The notes under the pieces: model-generated
The model's input: only the letters and a program-made list of their open reading frames with translations
The model's database searches: none
Told to the model about the DNA's origin: nothing
Made by a program: the position numbers and the translations under genes
NCBI GenBank assembly: GCA_028571685.1
Contig: CM053141.1
Coordinates: 138,102,833-138,166,832, forward strand
DNA: 64,000 nucleotides
From: Heterohyrax brucei
Lineage: Eukaryota; Chordata; Mammalia; Hyracoidea; Procaviidae
Direction of reading: 5' to 3'
Part shown: piece after piece, positions 21,420-34,935 of the stretch
Layout: every line of letters starts with the position of its first letter
How positions within the stretch are numbered: the stretch's first letter is position 1

Positions 21420-24092
21420 AGACAAGCACTACTATTGCTAAGCATTAGTGAGAGTAAACAGACTGATATTTGGGCATTTTTGATTGGAAAATCATTTGGT
21501 CTACTCTACTGGAAAGGCAACTTGAAAGAGAATGGCACTGTATTTGTCAAAAAGAACATTTCAAGATCTATCCTGAAGCATAATGTTTACAGTGAAAGGA
21601 CACTACCCATATACCTACAGGGAAGACAAGTTAATACAACTGTTACTAAGATTTACACACAAGCACGAATGCCAAAGAAGAAGAAATTGCAGAATTTAAC
21701 CAATCAGGATACACTGATAATTACTGGTGATTGGAATGCAAAAGTTGGAAATGAAGAGGTATTGGTAATTGGGAAGTATGCCCTTGGTGATGGAAATGAC
21801 TCCAGAGATCACGTGACGGAATTTTGAAAGATCAACACTTTCTTCATTCCTAAATACCTTTTCTCAACAACATAAACAGTGACTATACGCACGGCTATCA
21901 CCAGATGACATACACAGGAACTGAACTGACTACACCTGTGAAAAGAGACAACAGAAAAGCTCAGTATCATCAGTCAGAACATGGCCTGCGAAACAGACCA
22001 TCAGTTGTTCATATGCAAGTTCAAAAGGAAGCTGAAGGAAATTAGAACAAGTCCACAAGAGCCAAAGTATGACCTTGAGTACATGTCACCGGAATTTAGA
22101 GACCATCTCAAGAATAAATTTGATGCATTGAGTACTGATGACCAAAGACCAGACCAAGAACGTATACATGAAGAAAGCAAGATGTCATTAAAAAGACACT
22201 AAAGAAAGAGCAAAATGGATGTCAGAGGAGACTCTGAAACTTGCTTTTGAGCATCAAATAGCTAAAGCAAACAGAGGAAAGGTAAAGGAACTGGGCAGAC
22301 AATTTCAAAGGGCAGCTCAGTAAGGAGAAGTACAGTATTACACTGATGTATGCAAAGACCTGGAGTTAGAAAAGCAAAAGGAAAGAATAGATTTGGCCTT
22401 TCTCAAGCTGAAGGAGCTGAAGAAAAAATGCAAGTTTCACCTTGCAATACTGAAGGATTCTGTGTGGGAAAATATTAATGATGCAGGAGATCAAAAGGAG
22501 ATGGAAAGAATACACAGAGGCACTATACCAAAAAGAACTGGACAATATTCAACCGTTTCCATTGGTAACATACAATCAGGATCTGACTGTACTGAAGAAA
22601 GACATCCAAGCTGCACTGAAGGCACTGGCTAAAAAACAAGGCTCCAGAAACTGACGGAGTACCAGTTGAGACGTTTTGACAAATAGATGCAGTGGAAATG
22701 CTTATTTGTCTATACTAAGAAATCTGAAAGGCAGTTACCTGGCCAACAAACAAGAAGAGATCTATATTTACAACTATTTCAAAGAAAGATGATCCAACAG
22801 AATGTGGAAATTATCGAACAATATCATTAATATGACATGCAAGTAAAATTTTGTTGAAAATCATTCAAAAGCTGTTGTGGTAGTATATCAGTAGGAAACT
22901 GCAGCAATTCAAGCTAGATTCAGAAGAGGAAATGCAACCAGGGATATTATTGCCAGTGTCAGATGGATCCTGGATGAAAGCAGAAAATACTAGAAAGATG
23001 TTTGTGTTATATTGACTATGCAAAAGCATTCAACTGTGGATCACCACAAGTTTATGGGTAATATTGTGAAGGACGGGAATTCCTGAACACAAAATTGTAC
23101 TCATGAGGAACCTGTATATAGATCAAGACACAGTCATTTGAACAGAACAAGGGGAAAATGCAGAGCATAAAGTTAGAAAAGGTGTACATCAGGGTTGAAT
23201 CCTTTCACCGCTCTTATTCAGTTTGTATGTAGAGCATACAGTCAGAGAAGCTGGACTATCTGCAGAATGAGGCATCAGGATTGGAGGGAGATGCATTACC
23301 AATCTGTGATAAATAGATAACACAATCTCACTTGTTAAAAGTGAAGACTTGAAGAAATTACTGATGAAAATCAAAGACTACAGTCTTCAGTGTGGAGTAC
23401 AGCTCAACATAAAAAAAAAAAAAAATCTTCACAGTTGAACCAAGCAACACGAGGACAAATGGAGAAAAGATTGAAGTTGTCAAGGGTTTCACTTTACTTG
23501 AATCCATAATCATATCCATGGAAGCAGCAGTCAAGAAATCAAAAGATGTATTGCACTGGACAAACCTGCTGCAAAAGATCTCTTTAAAGTGTTGTTGCTT
23601 TCTTTTAAGGGGCACAAAAAAAAAAAAAAAAAAGGTATCACTTTAAGTGCTAAGATATGCCTGACCCAAGGCTGGGTGTTTTCAAGGCCTCATATGCATG
23701 CAAAAACTGGACAAGGAACAAGGATGATCGAAGAAGAACTGATGTCTTTGAATTGTGGTGTTGGTGAAGAATACTGAATATACTACAGACTGCTTAAAGA
23801 AGAAACTAACATAACCTTGGAAGAAATACAGTCAGAATGCTCCTTAAAAACAAGGGTAGTGAGACTTTGTCTCACATACTTTGGATATGATATCAAGCAG
23901 GATGAGTCCCTGGAGAAGGACAGTAGAGGGTCAGTGAGAATGAGGAAGACCCTCAAAGAGACGGATTCATACGGTGGCTGCACCAATGAACTTAACCATA
24001 GCAACTGTGAGGATGGCATGGGACTGAGCAGTGTTTTCTATTGTACATGATGTCCTTATGAGTTGGAACCGACTAGAGGGCAACTAACAGCA
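21420..24092 (+). mobile_element. RTE/BovB-like LINE, longest copy in window
   Basis: It spans most of the element in sense. The N-terminal endonuclease is visible at 21450-21827 (NTTVTKIYTQARMP, then LIITGDWNAKVG, the Asp/Asn endonuclease motif). The linker follows at 21981-22632. RT remnants are at 22740-23400 ('GATATTATTGCCAGTGTCAG', 'TCCTTTCACCGCTCTTATTC'). The 3' end is at 24040-24092 with the 'GAGTTGGAACCGACTAGAGG' tail. It contains A runs at 23410 and 23620. Stops and frameshifts occur throughout, so no intact ORF remains. An AfroSINE follows 8 bp after the 3' end. Confidence 0.88.
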
Positions 24093-24099
24093 TGTCACA

Positions 24100-24272
24100 C
24101 AAGGAGCCATGGTGACACAGTGGTTAAGAAATCAGATGCTAACCAGAAGGTCAGCAGTTGGAATCCACCAGCTGCTCCTTGGAAACCCTCTGGGGCAATT
24201 CTACCCTGCCTTATAGGGTTGCTATGAGTTGTAATCAACTTGATAGCCACAGATTTATTTAGTTTTTTTGGT
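24100..24272 (+). repeat. AfroSINE, sense, full length
   Basis: 'AAGGAGCCATGGTGACACAG' head, 'AGGTCAGCAGTTGGAATCCA' box-B region, 'ATCAACTTGATAGCCACAG' tail and a T-rich end. It sits directly after the RTE 3' end. Confidence 0.88.
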
Positions 24273-24564
24273 TTATGTCACACAGAAGGAATGCTTTACT
24301 CTTCTTACTGCACCCTGTCAGACTGCATGATTCAATTTGTCACATCACTGACAACGTTAATTTAGATCTAAGATTGTGTATGACAGCCATCACTGCAAAG
24401 CTTTTCTGTTTTGTAAATTAATGTGTCTTTGTGGAGCGATACTTGAAATTATGTGCAAGTTTCATTTCTCAGCATTCACTTATTTATATTTGCATGTACT
24501 TGTGTTTTCCTGTTTTAGCCAATGAGTTTCAATTTATTACACTATTTGTTTTTATGCTTATATT

Positions 24565-24785
24565 AATTTCCTAGGGCTTGTCAGACCTCGTATGTCTCTG
24601 TGTCCCCTTCTTAAAAGGAAACCACTCGGACTGCAATGAAGACCCACCTTATTCCAGTATGACCTCATGTTAACTTGACTGATAACACTTTCAAATACCC
24701 AATTTATAAAAGAGGTCATGTTCACTGGTGATGAGTTAGGACTTCAACATATCTTTCTGAGGTACACAATTCAATCCATGACAGT
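24565..24785 (-). mobile_element. ERVL-MaLR-like LTR fragment (fossil)
   Basis: 'GATGAGTTAGGACTTCAACA' followed by 'ACACAATTCAATCCATGAC' is the reversed start of MaLR-type LTRs. The rest is truncated. Confidence 0.5.
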
Positions 24786-24839
24786 GCTCAAAATAAATTT
24801 TGATGTCCCTGATTTCGCCAGCAGGATCTCCTTGAAGCT

Positions 24840-25640
24840 GGCTTCTGTGTTCTTTTTGTGTATATGTGAAAATATACATAACAAAGCATGTACCTACTCA
24901 ACATTTTCTGTATGTACAGTTTAGTGATGATATTGGTTACTTTCTTCTCATTGTGACACCTTTCAATCTCTGCCCATATTGTTTCACCACATTAACTTAC
25001 ACTATTAATTCCCTAAACTTCTCAGTATTTTGAATTTACTGTTGATTTGATCTCATGTAGATAATTCTTTAAAAGAGCATAATGCTCAAGGTCAGTGGCA
25101 TTTACTAATTAAACTGTTGTGTAGTTTAAAGATGACATCACAGGGTAGTTTAAGTTCAAGACTTAGAGATTATCTTAGCGTAATAGACCCAAGGCATTCT
25201 CTCAGGCTCAGTGAGTCCTGTAAGTCTGGTTTCTGTAAGAATTCAAAATTGCCATTCCATAGTTTTCTTCCTTTTGATCAGGATCCGTCTGTTGAGTCCT
25301 TGATCAAAACATTCAGTAATGGCACCTGGGCCCCATCCTGTTCTCCTGGTCTCCTGTCTATGCATGGGGGCAGCTAGACTTGCAGTCCACTTCCTTCACC
25401 AGTTCCTGCATCTCCCTTTTCTTCTGCCTTTCCAGGTGAACAGAAAGCAACTGTTGGTGGCTGCTCACAAGATTTTAAGATCCTAGCCAATTACTGACCA
25501 AACTAGAAGGTAGAACAGAGACTAAAGACAATACATCATTTGATTGGACAGACCCATGAAACTATGACCCTAAACTTTCAAACTAAGATAACTCATTCCA
25601 CAGGTGTTTAGTTGTACCTGCGTATTATCAACAACTGCTG
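24840..25640 (-). mobile_element. L1-type 3' region, antisense, old
   Basis: It begins 'TGTGAAAATATACATAACAA', characteristic of reversed 3' ends of old L1 families, and is colinear with 15448-16140. From 25641 to 25774 and 25920 to 27120 no clear element is seen. Confidence 0.5.
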
Positions 25641-25774
25641 CCTCTCTCAGTATACATGGCTACTGTTGTAAAATTTTACAGACATGATATTTGCCATTTC
25701 ACACTTTTCTCTGACACACAACTTAGTGATACCATTACATCAGTAAAAATTGTCAGGTTGTGTATTACCCCTTA

Positions 25775-25917
25775 AAGAACCATTGCTGTCAAGTGTATTC
25801 TGACGCTTAGTGACCCTATAGGACTGAGAAGAACCACCCTACTGAGTTTCCAAGGCATGCTTGGTGGATTCTAACTGAGGACATTTCAATTAGTAGACAT
25901 AGCTTTACCCACCATTA
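25775..25917 (-). repeat. AfroSINE, antisense, diverged
   Basis: 'AACCATTGCTGTCAAGTGTA' to 'AGTAGACATAGCTTTACCCA'. The reversed head is partial. Confidence 0.7.
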
Positions 25918-27139
25918 TCCTTAATCAATGCCACATTTTCCCATCTCTGCATCCTTCTGACGTGTCCCCATCCTTCTTTGTGTACTTCTGTACTTACTGG
26001 CATAAAGCATGCCAGGTTTAGTTTATATTTCCCTACCCCTACACTGAAAACAGTCATTTTTATAAGAAGCTCTATTCCTTTCAGTAAAGAACGGTATTTA
26101 GAAGCCAAGAGCTGATGTAGGTACGCCTACTGAGATGGAGCTGTCACTGCTCTTAGACCCTGGCAGAGTGAGATAGTGAAGAGATAGGAAATACATGTTC
26201 ACACATACACATCTATATTTATGTGTAGATCTATTTACATGGGCCATCGTGAGTTTACATCAGAACTTCTATACCCAATCCTATCCCATGTTTTCTTGCC
26301 TTCAGTATCTGCGACTGTTTTCTCTGATAGTAAGAAACCATTATCCTTAGTGTATTTCCCACTGTATACAACCAATCTCCCATCTCTGTCCCCCTTCTCT
26401 TAAGGATGCCCTCCTTACCTCATTCTGGTTCTGACAGTGTTTTAGGCACTTCTGAATTACGCATGCCTCCAAGTATCCTTCTTGGATAAGCTTAGGCTTT
26501 CTACCTAAAAGAGTAAAAGGCTTTACAGACTGCTAGGAAAGGCCCTAGTTGAGTTAACGTGTTATTTTAGCTGCTGTAACAGATACTTGATGGCAATGGG
26601 TTTGTTTTGTTTTGCTTTGTTTTGTTTTTTAGCAGAGACTCCATAGAGAATAAAGGGTAAATAAGAGAGTTATCTGTGTGCTTAACAGCCTGGGTATAAT
26701 GAGTCCTGGGCTGATACATTAACTCCACTGGTGTCCGAAACCTAGACTTCTATTACTGTTTCACATAGTCAGAGACGGGTCACTGGGAGGACAACTTAAT
26801 GCTCTATGAGTCAGAATCTACTTTTCAGCACTTATAGCAATAAGATCAGTATGAATTTCCTGCTTTTAATGGTTAAACTGTGGTTATGTGGGAAAACATT
26901 TTTGTTTCTGGGAAATACAAAAGTATTTTGCAGTAGTGAAGCATTACATTAGCAGCATTTCTCATATAGTGCGGGATTCAGGGATTATTTATACAGTATT
27001 GTGACTTTCAGGCTTGATTATGTCAATTTCTTTAATGCATGACAAAAGGAAAAAGAATAAGCAATCAGAAGAGGAGACAGAGGTAAGGAAGAAGGGCCAG
27101 TGGGAGCTTCACATTTTCAGGGGATACAACTTACATGCA

Positions 27140-27302
27140 CAGAACACGAACTCTGAAACCAGATTGCTGAGTTCCAAAGCCCATCACTTATCAGCTGTGT
27201 GTTAGGCAAGTTAGTTAACCTCTGTACCTCAGTTTTCTATAAATTAAATGAGGACTAATAACAGTACCAACTCCTTAGAGTTCCTATGAAAATTGAATTT
27301 AT
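27140..27302 (+). repeat. MIR SINE
   Basis: 'CTCTGAAACCAGATTGCTGA', 'CTTATCAGCTGTGTGTTAGG', 'CAAGTTAGTTAACCTCTGTA' and 'CCTCAGTTTTCTATAAATT' follow the MIR consensus in order. Confidence 0.85.
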
Positions 27303-27307
27303 ATTTC

Positions 27308-27435
27308 TATCCAGAGACACCTCAGAAGAAAAGCCTGGAGATCTGCTTTCCAAAAATCAGCCCTGGAAAACTCTATGGTTCTACTCCGACACATACAGGA
27401 TCTTCAGGAGTCGGAGTTGACAGTAACTGGTTTCT
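27308..27435 (+). repeat. AfroSINE long variant, sense, 3' half
   Basis: 'AGAAGAAAAGCCTGGAGATC', 'GAAAACTCTATGGTTCTACT' and 'CAGGAGTCGGAGTTGACAGT' match the longer SINE subfamily. It lies directly after the MIR. Confidence 0.7.
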
Positions 27436-27902
27436 GGACGGCACTTAATGAAACACGGTGAGCAGCATATGAGTGTTAAGTACAACAAATCTTATTTTCC
27501 CTGGAGTTGTTGCCAGTGGATTAACCATACACATACATGTTCACTGAGGGTGATGGGAAGGAATGGAAATTACATTAATTACCCTTCTTAATTTAAAAGG
27601 AAAAGACACTAATCTACAGCTCCAGGCAAACATTTTATCTTTGACTTAGGGGGCTCTGTTTTATTCAGAAGAGTACTCAGCTAAAGCCCAGGTGGTCTCA
27701 CCCAGGCCAGACTGTAAAGCTGCTACAGAAAGTGGGGCAGTGAGCTTAGCACATCTGTTGCTGAAAGCAGAAACTTTTCCAAGGTGACCTCCTAGATACC
27801 AGAGTCAACACAACTCACTTCCCTGACAGACCAACAGTGACACCTACAGGACACCACCATGAAAACGGTTTGAAAATATCCACATCTCAGCAGGATGTGT
27901 TC

Positions 27903-28060
27903 CTAACTCACTGCAATTGAGTTGATTCCAACTAGTGGCGACCCCATGTGTTTTCACAGCAGAACTGAGCTGCATAAGGTGTTCAGAACTCTCATATTTT
28001 GGAGGAGATCGCCAGGCCTCTCTTCTGAGGAGTCTCTGGGTGAGTTCAAATAACCATTTA
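27903..28060 (-). repeat. AfroSINE long variant, antisense
   Basis: 'ACTGCAATTGAGTTGATTCC', 'GACCCCATGTGTTTTCACAG' and 'GGAGATCGCCAGGCCTCTC' identify the subfamily. From 28061 to 28765 there is a G-rich stretch (28168-28190), but I recognise no element. Confidence 0.75.
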
Positions 28061-28767
28061 CCCATTTGTGCTGTCTAAGACCAGGGACTTTGAGGAAATC
28101 TCAAAAGAACTAAAGAGTAGAATGTTAACCCCACAAAACATATATGGGCACTTCCAAAATAGAGGAAGCGGGCGGGGGCGGGGATGCAGGGGCTGTCTCA
28201 ACATTTGAAACCCAGCATTCTATATCCAGTATTGCAATCAACATGAGAATAAAGTCCTTTCCCTTAGATAGGAAATTTTTTTTTTAATTACTTCCAAAAC
28301 AACCATTCTCTGACACTTGTTGGGAGTACGCTCCAGCAAAAAGAGAGTATAAAGCAAGAAGGAAGAGAATGTGGCTCTCGACAACAAGAGGCTCTACACA
28401 GAACAGCCAAGAGAAGTCCAAAGATGATATTTGTGCTCTAGAGAGCAGCCAGTCAACTGAAGCATAGACAAAGGGCATTCGGAGAGAAGGTTACAGGAAA
28501 AGCAACCAAATATAACAAAAAAATTGGAACTGACACCTGAGTTACAAGAAAATATTACCAGTAGCCTTGTGACAGATAATTCAAGCACTTGGAAATAATT
28601 AGTAATAGGCAAATTAGGCAACAAAGACAATTATTAATTCCAGGAAAACCAAAGACTTAGACAACAAAATTTTTAACATGCTATTTGGCGTAGGCTTCTT
28701 TCTCCACCATAGTCACTATAATTAAGCACTGAATATAGATTTAACCAAAAGCTGTGATAATAATAAA

Positions 28768-28925
28768 CAAACAACAACAAAATATCCAAGCCTGTTGCTA
28801 CTGAGTCAATTCTGACACACAGCAACCCTGTAGGACAGAATAGAACTCCCCCACAGAGTTTCCAAGGAGTAGCTGGTGGAGTTGAACTGCTGACCTTTTG
28901 GTTAGCAGCCACAGCACATAACATA
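28768..28925 (-). repeat. AfroSINE, antisense
   Basis: 'AGCCTGTTGCTACTGAGTCA' to 'TGGTTAGCAGCCACAGCAC'. The reversed head is truncated where L1 sequence begins. Confidence 0.85.
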
Positions 28926-31900
28926 ACTGTGATATTAATAGACAGCAGAAATGGAGGAAAGAGATTTATGCCGGAGAAACTGGTAATGAAAAAGTTAATC
29001 ATCACTGACCACATCAAGAAGTCAAGAGAGCTCAAAAAGCCACTGGTTACAGAAGAAATCAAGGACAAAATAAATTTATGGATTCAAATGAAAACGACAA
29101 CACATCCTACCAGAACCTATGGGATACAGCCAAAGCAGTGCTCAGAGGTCAGTTTATCTCTATAAATGCACACATTTGGAAGGAAGAAAGGACCCAAACC
29201 AAAGAATTAACTGTACAGTCTGAACAAGCAGAGAGAGTAACAGAGGAACCCTTCAGACACCAGAAGAAAACAGATCATAAAGATTAGAGTAGAACTAAAT
29301 GAATTAGAGGACAGAAGAACAATTGGAAAAAATTGATAAAACCAAAAGCTAGTTTTTGAAAACATCAACAAAATTGACAAACCATTGGCTAAACTTACAA
29401 AAGAAAAACAGGAGAGGAAGCAAATAACCTGAATCAGAAATGAGATGTCACAACAGATTGAACAGAAATCAAAAGTATCATAACAATACTATGAAAGACT
29501 CTACTCTAACAGATTTGAAAACCTGGAGGAAATGGACAAATTCCTAGATTCATACACACACCAAAATTACCACAATGAGAAGAACAGCTTAATAAACTTA
29601 TCACAAAGGAAAAGATTGAAAAAGTCATCCAAAAACTGCCAACCAAAAAAAGCCTTGGTCCAGATGGCTTCACTGCAGAATTCTACCCACCTTTTAGAGA
29701 AGAGTTAGCTCCAATACTATGAGACAATTTCTCAGCATAGAAAGGGATGGAATACTCCCAAATTCATTCTATGAAGCCAGCATAACCCTGATACCAAAGC
29801 CAGGGAAAGAGCCAATGAGAAAGGAAAATTACAGATCAGTATCACTCATGAAACTAGATGTAAAAACCTTCAACAAAACCCTTGCCAATAGTATTCAACA
29901 ACATATCAAAAAAATAACTCATCATGACCAAGTTGGATTCATACCAGGGATACATGGTTGGTTCAACATCAGAAGAACAACTAATTTGATCAACCACATA
30001 AATAACACAAAAGATAAGAATTACTTGATTTTGTCAATTGACACAGAAAAGGCATTTGACAAAGTCCAATACCCATTCATGCTAAAAACTCTCAGCAAAA
30101 TAGGAATAGAAGCAAATTCCTCAACAGAAAAGGGGGCATCTACGCAAAGCCAATCTTCTACATCATCCTGAATGGAGAGAATGAAAGAATTTCTTTTGAG
30201 GACAGTAACTAGACAAGGATGCCCACTCTCATTACTTCTATTCAACATTGTACTAGAAGTTCTGGCCAGAGCAATTAGACAAGACAAAGAGATAAAGGTC
30301 ATCTGCATCAGCAAAGAATAAGTAAAAATCTCCCTGTTTGCAGATGATATGATTGTAGATGCTGAGAATCCTAAAGAATCCATTAGTAAACTACTCAACT
30401 AACAGAAGAGTTCAGCAGAGTATCTGGATACAGGAGAAACATAAATAAATCAGTTGGATTCCTTTATACCAACAAAGAGAGCATCAAAGAAGAAATCACC
30501 AAATCAATACCATTTACTACAGCCCCCAAGAAGACAAAATACCTAGGAATACACCTAACTAGAGAAACAAGAGACCTATACAAAGAGAACTACAAGACCT
30601 TACTGCAAGAAACCAAGAAGAGATTCACATAAATGGAGAAACCTACCCTGCTTATAAACAGGAAGACTTAACATTGTGAAGATGTCTATTTTACCCAAAG
30701 TGATCTACATATATAATTCAACCCCAACACAAATTCCAGTGACTTTTTTTAATAAGCTGGAGAAACAAATCACCAACTTTGTTCGGAAAGGGAAGAAACT
30801 GCAGATAAGCAAAGCATTACTGAAGAAGAACACGGTGGGAGTCCTCTCACTACCCAACCTTAGAACCTATTACACTGCTACAGTAATCAAAACAGCCTGG
30901 CACTGGTACAAAAAGAGACATGTAGACCAATGGAACAGAGTTGAGACTCCAGAGATGCCACCATCCTCCTATGAACAGTCGATATTCGACAAAGGCCCTA
31001 ACATTCTAAACTTGGGTAAAAAAAAAAGGTCTCTTTAACAAATGGTGCTGACAAAACTGGATATCCATCAGCAAAAAATTGAAAAAACACCCATGTCTCA
31101 TACCTTACACAAAAACTAACTCAAATTGGATAAAAGACCTAAATATCAGAACTAAAACGATAAAGATGGTGGAAGAAAAAATAGGGTCAAGGTCAACAAT
31201 GGAAGTTTTAATACACAGCTTAGACAGACTTCAAAATCTGACAAAGCACAAACAACAGAAGAGAAAACAGATAAAAGGAAACTAAGTATCAAAACACTTT
31301 TGCTCATCCAAAGACTTTATCAAAAGAATTAAAAGAACACCTAAAGCATGGGAAAAAATATTTGGCAACTGTATGTCGGATCAACATCTGATCTCCATAA
31401 TCTACAAGGTTCTGTCAAATATCAAAAAGAAAAGGGTAAGTAACCCAATTAAGTGATGGGCAAAGGAGATGGACAGACACTTCACTAAAAAGGACATCCA
31501 GGCAGCCAAATATACACATGAAGAAATGCTCACAATCATTAGCTATTAAAGAAATCCAAATCAAAACTACAGTGAGATACCATTTCTCCCCAGCAAGGTT
31601 GGCCATGATCCAAAAAACACAAAACAACAAATGCAGGAGAAACTGTGGAGAAATTGGAACTCTCCTACACTGCTGGTGGGATTGCAAAATGGCACAACCT
31701 CTTTGGAAAGCAGTCTGGTGCTTACTTAAAAAGCTGGAAATAGATATACCATTTGACCCAGTAATCCCACTGCTTGGAATATATCTCAGAGAATCAAGGT
31801 CAGTCAAACGAACAGATACATGCACAAGAATGTTTATTGCAGCACAGCCCACAACAGCAAAAAGATGGAATCAACCTAGATGCACAACAACAGATGAATG

Positions 31901-32995
31901 GATAAACAAACTATGGTAAATATACTCAATGGAGCATTACACAATGATAAAGAACAATGATTTTAGGTAGCATCTCATAACCTGGTTTCCATTAGAAGAC
32001 ACAATGCTGAGTGAAATCAGTCAGCAGCACAAGGACAAATATTGTATGAGACCCCTACTCTAAGGACTTAAACATACACATAGAAGAAAAGACTCTTTGA
32101 TGGCTGCACACGTGGGGAGGGAGAGGACTGGTCATAGATTTAGACAGTTGACAGAAATTTGGTTGGTTGAAAGCAGTGGCAGCACACATTAGAAACAAGA
32201 TCAATTTAACTGGACTTCAACATAACCAGAAAACTCTTTCAATATTAACCCAGTATTGCAAGGAGAGAACACCAGGAGTGAGGGCCTGAGGACCACGCTC
32301 TCAGGGGACATCAAGGCCAAGTGGCATACCTAGCCTGTTCCTAAGAGAGTCTTCTGCACCCCATATGGGTCAGTGGCTTCTGGGGTCTTAAAAACTAGCA
32401 AGCTGCCATCTGAGGAACACCAAATTGTCCCAAATCAGCTGGAACTGATGATTATCAAGGAAAACAACAACATGAGGGAAGAAGAACCCAGAAGATAGAA
32501 AGACCCATGTGAATGGGTAACTATATCAACAAGTGACCAGAAGAACCAGATGGTACCCGGCCACCCCGAGTGACAGCCGTGATGGGCCTTGCAACGAGTC
32601 CCACTGGTAACATGAGAAAAAAAGGGGTGCACCCTAAGAACTCCACTAAAAGACCGCAATCGATAATCAAAGGCCTGAGAATTCCCCTGGGGGCCTGGCC
32701 CCTAGACCTGTTCATAGGTCATACTCAGGTCAACTCTTCAGCTAGCAATGGAAAGGACTCAGGGACACAGACTGACCATATCTTGTGTGCACTTGGTGAG
32801 TCTATGCATCTGTAGGATGTCATCCTACTGGCCTCTTACTAGAGGGGAGTGAAGAGGAGGGGAGAGATCAAGAGGATATGGCATGTATGGAATGGAAAGG
32901 AGTGTGCTGTCACCAGGCAAGGACAGTAGAGGGAGCTGCGGACACGCGGGCATGCAAATTTGAATTGTAAACTTTCACTCAATCACAATTAAGAA
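28926..32995 (+). mobile_element. L1 LINE, 5' truncated, with ORF2 remnant and long 3'UTR
   Basis: ORF2-derived sequence runs from within the endonuclease (about 28926) through the reverse transcriptase to the C-terminal domain at about 31920, in several frames. Recognisable motifs: [10 protein letters not shown]-like spacer near 29680, [20 protein letters not shown] (29830-29890), [20 protein letters not shown] (29930), [16 protein letters not shown] (30033-30080), the FADDM catalytic motif near 30338, LPNLRTYYTATVIKTAWHWY (30850-30910) and the GTLLHCWWDCKMAQPLWKAV zinc-knuckle-like segment near 31660. The 3'UTR (about 31925-32995) is over 1 kb and ends 'CAATCACAATTAAGAAAAAC'. Many stops and frameshifts; inactive. 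ORF1 and the 5'UTR are missing. Confidence 0.92.
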
Positions 32996-33002
32996 AAACA
33001 GA

Positions 33003-34140
33003 TGGAATCAACCCAGATGCCCAGCAACAGATGAATGGATCAACAAACTACGGTACATATATACTCAACTAGAACACTATGCAGTGATAAACAATGATGA
33101 TTTTAGGAAGCATCTCATAACCTGGTTTCAACTGAAGGACATTTATGTTAAGTGAAATCAGTCAGCACACAAGGACAAACATTGTATGAGACCCCTACTA
33201 CAAGGACTTAAAAGCAGACTCATGTACAGTAAAAAAGACTCTTTGATGGCTGCAAGGGAGGGGAGGGAAGGAGAGGGTTGGTTAGAGATTAGACAATTGA
33301 TAGAAATTTGGTTTGGTGAAAGCAGTGACAGCACACATCAGATAGAAGAGCAACGTAACTGGACTTCAACATAAACTGAAAACTCTTCTAATCTTAACCC
33401 AATATTACAAGGATAGAGTAGCAGGGGCAGGAGTCCAGGGACCATGTTCTCAGGAAACAAGTCTTCTGCACCCTGTATTGGTGAGTGGCATCTGGGATCT
33501 TAAAAGCTGGCAAGCTGCCATCTGAGGTACACCAAAAGGTCCCAACTCAGTTGGAACAGATGACCACCAAAGACAACAAAGACACGACGGAAAAAAGACC
33601 AGAAGACAGAAGGACCCATATGAATGGGTGACTCTATTCACATGTGACTAGAAGAACCAGATGGTGTCCAGCCGCCATCAAAGACAGCCGTGATGGGGCA
33701 TACAATGTTGAGTCCCAGTGGCAACATGAGAAAAAGAAGGGTGCACCTCAAGAACTCCACCAGAAGACTGCAACTGATGGTCTGGTGGCTCGGGGATTCC
33801 CCTAGGAGCCTGGTCCCTAGACCTGCTGCTGTTCCAGACCAGAAATCAGTACTGAAGTCAACTCTTCAGACAGGAATGGACTGGACTCAGGGAAACAATG
33901 TGATCATATGGTTGTATGCACTTTATGATTCTACACATCTATAGGATGCTGTCTTACTGGCCTCTTACTAGAAGGCAGAAGAGAGGGTAGAGAGGAGGGG
34001 ACAGGAGACTATTAAGAAGATATGTATAGAATGGAAAGGAGGAGTGAGCTGTCACTGGGCAGGGAGCGCAGAAGGAGCTGAGATACGTGGCCATGCAAAT
34101 TTAACTTGGATTGTATACTTTCCCTCAATCACGATAAAAA
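33003..34140 (+). mobile_element. Second L1 3' end in tandem
   Basis: It starts 'GATGGAATCAACCCAGATGC', equivalent to 31865 in the upstream L1, and repeats the last bit of ORF2 plus the full 3'UTR, ending 'CCCTCAATCACGATAAAAAA'. It begins at the A-rich tail of the first copy. This fits a 5'-truncated L1 inserting into the tail; a tandem duplication is the alternative. Confidence 0.88.
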
Positions 34141-34325
34141 AAGAGACAATAATACCTTCATTGGTTAATTGAGAAATAAAAATATAAGCTCATTATTTAG
34201 CTATATTAAGGTAAATACCAAAATAAACAGTAAAAAAAAGATGAGAGAAATTGCTCTGGTAGGTGAGAATTAAGGTCAGGGTAGAGTAGAAATGGATATT
34301 ATCCTATCACTGATAGCACTGTACT

Positions 34326-34600
34326 TCAAGACAGATCTTGAAATGTTTTTTTTTTAATGCCATTCCTCCTCAATTTGTCATTCCCAGCAAAGAAGACTAC
34401 TTGACTGTCCAATTCAACATGGCCAGTACCAATCCATTTCAGCTCACTAACCTCTAGGATATCAGTCTCTAGCTGTTGTATTTCATTTTTGGTGACTTCC
34501 AATTTTTTTGGAGCCATACTTCATACATTCCTTCTTGTGATTATCAATGTATGTTTGCAGCTATTTCTTCTCATTGTCAGTTGTCCTACATCGGCAAATA
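34326..34600 (-). mobile_element. RTE/BovB-like LINE, antisense N-terminal piece
   Basis: The minus strand encodes MAPKKLEVTKNEIQQLETDI, then LEVSELKWIGTGH and GNDKLRRNGI, the start of the RTE endonuclease (compare DILGISELKW..RRNGV of BovB). It lies head-to-head with the sense RTE to its right. Confidence 0.75.
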
Positions 34601-34639
34601 AAGTCTCCAAAAACTTGAAGCTGTCCACCCATTAAGGCT

Positions 34640-34935
34640 GATTCTATTTTGAGGGGGCAGCTCTTTCCCAGGCATACTTTGAGAGCCTGTCAACCTGAAG
34701 TGTTCATCTTCTGGCATTATACCAGACAATGTCTCACACCAATTCATAACATATTCACTGGACGATTATTTTAGAAGTAGTAGACTGCCGGATCCTCCTT
34801 GCAAAGTTTGTCTTAGTCTGGAAGCCCCAGTGAAAACTTTCTGCCATGGGACACCACACTGGTATCTGAAACACCAATGGTATAGCTTCCAACAGAACAG
34901 CAACATGCAAGCCACCACAATCTGATAAACTGACA
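34640..34935 (+). repeat. Long SINE variant / 'TAGTCTGGAAGCCC' unit
   Basis: It contains 'TTTGTCTTAGTCTGGAAGCC', 'GCCATGGGACACCACACTGG' and 'TATAGCTTCCAACAGAACAG', the same unit as at 1335-1440. It separates the two RTE pieces. Confidence 0.5.
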
